From contig JBGPKH010000245.1 in NCBI GenBank assembly GCA_041485845.1, forward strand, positions 1 to 11,720: DNA of 11,720 nucleotides, in the 5' to 3' direction. The notes beneath the pieces were generated by a model. It did no database searches. It was not told where the DNA came from and saw nothing but the letters and a program-made list of their open reading frames with translations. Both the position numbers and the translations under genes were made by a program. Shown one piece after another: positions 7,261 to 11,720 of the stretch. Within the stretch, counting starts at the first letter, position 1. Every line of letters begins with the position of its first letter. Origin of the DNA: OMOG01 sp041485845 (lineage in GTDB: Bacteria; Acidobacteriota; Terriglobia; Bryobacterales; Bryobacteraceae).

Positions 7261-7266
7261 GCGCCC

Positions 7267-9576
7267 ATGAAGTTCTCCTACAACTGGATTCGCGAGCTCG
7301 TCGAGGACCTGGACTACGCCCCCGGTCCCCTGGAAAAGCTCATCACCATGAAGACCGCCGAGTGCGAAGGCATCGAGGCCGTGGGCGTCCTGCTGGAGCG
7401 CGCGTGCGCGGCGCGCGTCGAATCCGTCGAACCGATCCCCGATAATCACAACGTCAAGGCGGTGGTCAATGCCGGGCGCTACGGCAGGAGAACCGTGGTG
7501 TGCGGCGCGCCGAACTGCCGTCCCGGCGTCATTTCCGTCTACGTCCCCATCGGGACAAAGATCGTTCACGGCGTGGAAAGCGATGGCATGCTCGCCAGCG
7601 CCGCCGAGCTCGGCATCAACCGCGACCACTCCGGCATCCTGGAACTCGACTCCCAGGTGGGTGCGCCGCTCCCCGGCTGTCTGGCCGACAGCGTCATCGA
7701 GATCGATAACAAGTCGATCACCCACCGTCCCGACCTCTGGGGGCATCACGGTATGGCGCGCGAGGTCGCCGCCATTCTTGGACGCAAGCTGAAGGACCCG
7801 GCCAAGCTCGACCTCCTGCCCTGGGGCCCGCCGGCCATCCGTGTGCAAATCGAGAATCTCGATCTCTGCCCCCGGTACAGCGCCCTGGTCTTCGAAAACG
7901 TCACCGTACGGCCTTCGCCGATCTGGCTCCAGTGCCGCCTCACGGCCATCGGGCTGAACCCCATCAACAACATCGTCGACATGACGAACTTCGTGATGGC
8001 GGAGCTGGCGCAGCCCATGCACGCGTTCGATGCCGGCCTCCTCGAGGGCGACACCATCTTCATCCGTCCCGCCAAGCCCGGCGAGCATTTCCGCGCGCTC
8101 AACGACGAAGAGTATACGCTCGATCCTTGGAACCTGGTGATCGCCGATGCCAGCAGCGCCATCGCGCTGGCGGGCGTGATCGGCGGCGCTTACAGCGCCA
8201 TCAGCCAGAAGACCAAACGCGTGGTGCTGGAGAGCGCCAACTTCCAGGCGGCGTCCATCCGCAAGACTTCCTCCGCCATCAAGCTGCGCACCGACGCCTC
8301 CATGCGCTTCGAAAAGGCGCAGGACCCCACGAATACCGTGCGCGGCATTGCGCGCGCCATCGAGCTCTTGCGGGAGATCTCGCCCGGCATCCGCGTAGTT
8401 GGAGGCGTCGCCGACCAGAAGAAGGACATCGCCGCGCCGCCGCCCATCCTTCTGCCGCTGCCCTGGCTGGAACGGAAACTGGGCCGCGCCGTCGCCCCCG
8501 CCGAAGTGCGCCGCATTCTCGAGAGCCTGGAATTCGGTGTCGCCGAACCGCAGCCGAAGGTATTCTCCGTCACCGTGCCTTCCTGGCGCGCCACCAAGGA
8601 CGTGTCGATCAAGGACGACCTGGTGGAAGAAGTCGGCCGCATGGTGGGCTACCATTCCATCACGCCGAAAGCCCCGCTGGTGCCCGCTTCCGTGCCTCCC
8701 GGCAATCCCGAGCGCGAGTTCCAGCACGAGGTACGCAACATTTTCGTGGACCAGGGATTCACCGAGGTGTACAACTACTCCTTCATCAGCGAGGAGTCGG
8801 CGCGGGCTTTCGGCCTGGATCCCGCGTCTCACGTGCGCGTGACCAACCCCATCGCGTCCGACCAGGCGCTGCTGCGCACGTCGCTGCTGCCGGGCATCTG
8901 GCGGAACATCACCGAGAACGCCAAGCACCGGGAGAGCTTCCGTCTCTTCGAGATCGGCCTGGAGATCCACAAGGTGGCCGCGGGGCTCCCCACCGAAATC
9001 CCGCATCTCGTCGCCACCATCTACGACCGCCAGTCCGACGGCGCCGCGGCGCTGCTCGAGCTCAAGCGCGCGGCCGAGTGCCTGATGCCGGGAGCTCAGG
9101 CCAGTCCCGCCGACGCCCGTCACTTCGAGCACCCTGCGCGTTCCGCCAACATCTTGTGGAAGGCAGCCGAGGCCGGCCGTCTGTTCGAGCTGCACCCAAG
9201 CCTCGTGGAGCTCGGACGCGCCGCGATGCTCGACCTGGACATTGGCGCCATCCACTCGCTGACGGCCGCCGACACGAAGTACACGCCCATTCGCCGCTAT
9301 CCCACGGCCGCCTTCGATCTCTCGGTGATTGCCGGCTTGCGCGAACACGCCGGCAAGCTCGAATCGGCTGTCGCCTCGTTCGCCGGACCGCTGCTCGAAT
9401 CCATCCAGTTCCTGCGGCAGTATTCCGGTCCGCCGCTCGATGAGGGCAAGAAGAGCGTCTCCTTCCGGTTGACCGTGGGTTCGCCCGAGCGCACGCTGTC
9501 CTCCGAAGAGGTGAGCGAGATCCGCGCCCGCATCATCGAGGGAATGCGCGGACTGGGCTACGAACTCCGCGTGTGA
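7267..9576 (+). CDS. pheT: Phenylalanyl-tRNA synthetase beta subunit
   Basis: This 769-residue protein is the beta subunit of phenylalanyl-tRNA synthetase; it binds tRNA-Phe and carries the editing site that hydrolyses mischarged Tyr-tRNA-Phe. Domains in order: an N-terminal segment (MKFSYNWIRELV); an EMAP-type OB-fold tRNA-binding domain (about 42-145, with VVCGAPNCRPG and SDGMLASAAELGI); the B3/B4 editing region (about 200-370, with NIVDMTNFVMAELAQPMHAF and RTDASMRFEKAQDP); B5 (about 396-470); the inactive class II-like core; and the C-terminal ferredoxin-fold anticodon-binding domain (about 677-769, from YPTAAFDLSVI to the end). All parts are present and the length is near normal. Its stop codon overlaps the start of the HNH gene. 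Confidence 0.98.
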   Translation: MKFSYNWIRELVEDLDYAPGPLEKLITMKTAECEGIEAVGVLLERACAARVESVEPIPDNHNVKAVVNAGRYGRRTVVCGAPNCRPGVISVYVPIGTKIVHGVESDGMLASAAELGINRDHSGILELDSQVGAPLPGCLADSVIEIDNKSITHRPDLWGHHGMAREVAAILGRKLKDPAKLDLLPWGPPAIRVQIENLDLCPRYSALVFENVTVRPSPIWLQCRLTAIGLNPINNIVDMTNFVMAELAQPMHAFDAGLLEGDTIFIRPAKPGEHFRALNDEEYTLDPWNLVIADASSAIALAGVIGGAYSAISQKTKRVVLESANFQAASIRKTSSAIKLRTDASMRFEKAQDPTNTVRGIARAIELLREISPGIRVVGGVADQKKDIAAPPPILLPLPWLERKLGRAVAPAEVRRILESLEFGVAEPQPKVFSVTVPSWRATKDVSIKDDLVEEVGRMVGYHSITPKAPLVPASVPPGNPEREFQHEVRNIFVDQGFTEVYNYSFISEESARAFGLDPASHVRVTNPIASDQALLRTSLLPGIWRNITENAKHRESFRLFEIGLEIHKVAAGLPTEIPHLVATIYDRQSDGAAALLELKRAAECLMPGAQASPADARHFEHPARSANILWKAAEAGRLFELHPSLVELGRAAMLDLDIGAIHSLTAADTKYTPIRRYPTAAFDLSVIAGLREHAGKLESAVASFAGPLLESIQFLRQYSGPPLDEGKKSVSFRLTVGSPERTLSSEEVSEIRARIIEGMRGLGYELRV

Positions 9577-10019
9577 GCACTCAGCGCAAGAAGCCCGGCG
9601 GCTGGGTAAAGCGCGAGCGCGGTGTGTGCCGCTGGTGCGGCGCCGAAGTCCCCGAGGGCCGCTTCACCTTTTGCAACCCGTCGTGCGTACACGAGTGGAA
9701 ACTGCGCACCGATCCCGGCTATCTGCGCGAGCAGGTCTTCGCCCGCGACCGCGGCGTGTGCGCCGCGTGCGGAGTCGATGCCGAAGCGCTGCGCAAGAAC
9801 AAACGCAAGCTGGATTACGCGGCGCGCAAGCAGTTCGAGAAGGAGTGGGGATTGCGGCGGCATCTTTGGGATGCCGACCACATCGTGCCGGTGGTGGAAG
9901 GGGGCGGCGAATGCGACCTCGCCAACGTGCGCACCCTGTGCCTCAAATGCCATCGCGCCGCGACCACGGCACTCCGCCAAAGGCTCGCCCGGCAGCCTAT
10001 ACTGAATCCAGAGGGCTAA
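9573..10019 (+). CDS. HNH nuclease with zinc knuckle, ZRANB3-type
   Basis: This 148-residue protein starts at a GTG whose last bases overlap the pheT stop (GTGA, 4 bp), indicating translational coupling. An N-terminal zinc knuckle is formed by Cys19, Cys22, Cys34 and Cys38 (CRWC...CNPSC). A second Cys pair, Cys63 and Cys66 (CAAC), combines with Cys123 and Cys126 (CLKC) around the HNH core. The core has Asp102-His103 in WDADHIVPV, Asn118 in CDLANVRTLC and His127 in CLKCH. The order FC..SC, YLRxxVFxRDxGVC, WDADHIVPVxxGGG and LCLKCH closely resembles, from memory, the HNH domain of the eukaryotic remodeller ZRANB3, a structure-specific nuclease. It is therefore probably a small DNA nuclease acting in repair. 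Substrate and role are unknown, and I see no partner restriction or toxin-antitoxin gene. Confidence 0.88.
   Translation: MSTQRKKPGGWVKRERGVCRWCGAEVPEGRFTFCNPSCVHEWKLRTDPGYLREQVFARDRGVCAACGVDAEALRKNKRKLDYAARKQFEKEWGLRRHLWDADHIVPVVEGGGECDLANVRTLCLKCHRAATTALRQRLARQPILNPEG
10011..10015 (+). promoter_or_regulatory. Ribosome-binding site that favours the TTG start at 10024
   Basis: GAGGG lies 8 bases before the TTG at 10024 and inside the end of the HNH gene. The alternative ATG at 10039 has no such site at proper spacing. I therefore prefer the TTG, which adds only MSKSE before the twin-arginine signal. Confidence 0.5.
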
Positions 10020-10023
10020 TCAG

Positions 10024-11553
10024 TTGTCAAAATCCGAAATGACGCGCCGCGTATTCGTGGGCGCGATGACGGCACTCGGCCTCTCCGCCGCAGACGATGG
10101 CTGGGTGGAGTTGTTCGACGGGCACAGCCTGAACGGCTGGCGGCCCAGCGAAAACAAAGATTCGTGGAAGCTGGTGGACGGCACGCTCTCCGCCGACGGA
10201 CCCCGGTCCCACCTCTTCTATACGGGCCCCGTTCGCGGCGCGGCCTTTCGCAACTTCGAGCTGGAAGTCGAGGCCCTGACGCGCCCGCTGTGCAATTCGG
10301 GCGTCTACTTCCACACTGCCTGGCAGGAAACCGGCTTTCCGGTAAAGGGCTTCGAGGTCCAGATCGCCAACACTTACATTGGCGAGGGCGGCTACCGCGA
10401 GCGCAAGAAGGGCGGCTCGCTCTACGGCGTGCGTAACGTCTACAAGCAGGTGGCGCCGGACGGCCAGTGGTTCAAGATCAACGTGCTGGTGCGCGGAAAG
10501 AGCGTCCAGATCCGCATCAACGGCATGCTGCTGGTGGATTACCTCGAGCCTACACCGCCGGTGATCCCGGACGGTCCGGAGAAGGGCCGCTTCCTCGACC
10601 AGGGCACCTTCGCCTTGCAGTGCCATAACGACGGGTCGAAGGCGCGTTTCCGCGGCGTGCGCGTGCGGCCGCTGCCCGACGACCTCGCCACGCCCGGCGG
10701 TCCCGCGCCTGTAGCCGATGCTGTGTTCAAGCAGATCATCGACGTGGGCCGGCACAACATTCCGATGGTGGATTTGCACGTGCACCTGAAGACCGGGCTC
10801 ACCCTCGAGCAGGCGCTCGCGAAATCGCGGCGCGACGGCATCCAGTACGGGATCGCGGTCAACTGCGGTAAGGGCAATCCCGTTGAAAACGACGACGGCG
10901 CCCGGCGCTTCGCCGAGAGCTTGAAAGGACAGCCCGTCTTCGTCGCGATGCAGGCCGAAGGCCGCGAGTGGACGCAGATGTTTTCGGCCCGCACCGCGGC
11001 GCTGTTCGATTACATCTTCACCGATTCCATGACCTGGACCGACAACCGCGGAAAACGCATGCGCCTGTGGTTGCCGAACGAGGTCGGCACAATCGCCGAT
11101 CCCCAGGAGTTCATGGACACGCTGGTGGACCGCGCGGTGGGGATTCTGGAGCACGAGCCCGTCGACATCTACGTGAACCCCACCTTCCTGCCGGACGCGA
11201 TCGCCAAGGACTATGAGTCGCTCTGGACCGACGCACGGCGCAAGCGGGTTATCGACGCCCTGGTGAAAAACGGCGTCGCCCTGGAACTGAACAACCGCTA
11301 CCTCCTGCCCAGCCCGTCCTTCGTGAAGATGGCGAAGGCGGCCGGCTGTAAGTTCACCTTCGGCACGAACAATACCGGTCCCGGCGATCTCGGGCGCTGC
11401 GAGTACGGCCTGCGCATGGTGGACGAGTGCAAGCTTGTCTGGCAGGATTTCTTCGTGCCGCTTGCTGGTCCCAAGGCGATAGAGCGCAAAGGCGGCGCGT
11501 TGCGCGCGGAGCGCCAAGCCGACCCCCTGGCCCCCCGCCCCCGCGGTCCCTGA
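10024..11553 (+). CDS. Tat-exported DUF1080 / PHP-like hydrolase fusion
   Basis: The 509-residue protein begins with a twin-arginine signal (TRRVFVG at 7-13, then AMTALGLSAADD), so it is probably exported folded. Residues 26-216 form a DUF1080 (3-keto-disaccharide hydrolase-type) jelly-roll domain, with WVELFDGHSLNGW, NSGVYFHTAW, GFEVQIANT and GTFALQCHNDGS. From about 240 a second domain resembles PHP-type metal hydrolases: VDLHVHLK (Asp250, His252, His254), AEGREW (Glu312), FTDSMTW (Asp334), LELNNRY (421-426) and FGTNNTGPGDLGR (446-458). A role in sugar or glycoside breakdown outside the cytoplasm is inferred. The last 25 or so residues (ERKGGALRAERQADPLAPRP and on) are low-complexity and run into the GC-rich repeat array, which supplies the TGA stop, so the natural end may have been altered. 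The TTG start lies 4 bp after the HNH stop codon. Confidence 0.88.
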   Translation: MSKSEMTRRVFVGAMTALGLSAADDGWVELFDGHSLNGWRPSENKDSWKLVDGTLSADGPRSHLFYTGPVRGAAFRNFELEVEALTRPLCNSGVYFHTAWQETGFPVKGFEVQIANTYIGEGGYRERKKGGSLYGVRNVYKQVAPDGQWFKINVLVRGKSVQIRINGMLLVDYLEPTPPVIPDGPEKGRFLDQGTFALQCHNDGSKARFRGVRVRPLPDDLATPGGPAPVADAVFKQIIDVGRHNIPMVDLHVHLKTGLTLEQALAKSRRDGIQYGIAVNCGKGNPVENDDGARRFAESLKGQPVFVAMQAEGREWTQMFSARTAALFDYIFTDSMTWTDNRGKRMRLWLPNEVGTIADPQEFMDTLVDRAVGILEHEPVDIYVNPTFLPDAIAKDYESLWTDARRKRVIDALVKNGVALELNNRYLLPSPSFVKMAKAAGCKFTFGTNNTGPGDLGRCEYGLRMVDECKLVWQDFFVPLAGPKAIERKGGALRAERQADPLAPRPRGP

Positions 11554-11720
11554 CCCCCCGGCCCCTGGCCCCTGACCCGCGGCCCCTCGGCCCTGACCCG
11601 CAGCCCCCGGCCCTGACCCGCAGCCCCCGGCCCTGACCCGCAGCCCCCGGCCCTGACCCGCGGCCCCTCGGCCCTGACCCGCGGCCCCTCGGCCCTGACC
11701 CGCGGCCCCTCGGCCCTGAC
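11528..11720. repeat. Tandem array of 20/21-bp GC-rich units
   Basis: From 11570 there are seven full units and a partial one running off the window. The 20-bp form B is ccctgacccgcagcccccgg. The 21-bp form A has gcggcccctcgg in place of gcagcccccgg. The order is A (11570-11590), B (11591), B (11611), B (11631), A (11651), A (11672), A (11693), then ccctgac at 11714. Units 11528-11569 are degenerate. The plus strand is nearly free of A (one or two per unit). The minus strand carries runs of G (ggg, gggg) with loops of 2-4 bases, the pattern of G-quadruplex DNA. Each unit contains TGA. Confidence 0.92.

Noticed and set aside
6874..9348. 824-codon minus-strand open frame
   Set aside because: It lies antisense to pheS and pheT, whose motifs are complete; its composition (His, Asp, Gly, Arg-rich) is typical of a GC-rich shadow frame.
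10027..11517. 496-codon minus-strand open frame
   Set aside because: It is a shadow of the DUF1080/PHP gene, with no recognisable motif.
11570..11720. Terminal array as a CRISPR or coding repeat protein
   Set aside because: Units are directly adjacent without spacers, and TGA in each unit plus mixed 20/21-bp lengths break any long reading frame.

Overview
The window is GC-rich bacterial DNA with the look of an Acidobacteriota genome, most likely the Bryobacterales/Solibacter side. This is an inference from three things: a serine/threonine kinase carrying a TolB-like propeller, a Tat-exported DUF1080 (3-keto-disaccharide hydrolase-type) protein, and GC-rich intergenic repeats. No rRNA or marker gene fixes the taxon. 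I found no tRNA, CRISPR array, transposase or phage gene.

Layout. Bases 1-734 carry no convincing gene. They hold one copy of a 121-bp repeat (99-219), a composite palindromic element (315-506) and a possible terminator hairpin (553-574). On the minus strand, 4306 down to 735 is a two-gene operon: a transmembrane Ser/Thr kinase with a C-terminal propeller, then an aldo/keto reductase, joined by a TAATG stop/start overlap. A short AT-rich promoter region at about 4307-4323 separates the kinase from a divergent plus-strand gene for an exported alpha/beta-hydrolase (4361-5255). That gene is broken by a one-base frameshift near 4950-4973. Convergent to it is a small four-helix membrane protein (5268-5612, minus strand). 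Its 5' end appears to be cut off by the second copy of the 121-bp repeat (5692-5812, 120 of 121 bases identical to the first).

From 6081 everything is on the plus strand. pheS has an extended -10 promoter immediately upstream and almost no leader. A 163-bp spacer filled with GC-rich repeats follows, then pheT. A small HNH nuclease of the ZRANB3 type overlaps the pheT stop codon by 4 bp, and 4 bp after it starts a Tat-exported protein fusing a DUF1080 domain to a PHP-like metal-hydrolase domain. The window ends in a tandem array of 20/21-bp units (11570 to the edge). The degenerate front of that array supplies the C-terminal tail and stop codon of the DUF1080 protein.

How the genes fit together. 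pheS and pheT make the two subunits of phenylalanyl-tRNA synthetase. The tight packing of pheT, the HNH gene and the DUF1080 gene suggests co-transcription, but I see no obvious functional link. The kinase and reductase are translationally coupled and may form a sensing/response pair. The two direct 121-bp repeats bracket the kinase, reductase, hydrolase and membrane-protein genes, so this 5.6-kb block looks like accessory DNA that could be lost by recombination. The strongest candidates for something undescribed are the 121-bp repeat family, the palindromic element, the pheT-coupled HNH nuclease and the terminal G-rich array.
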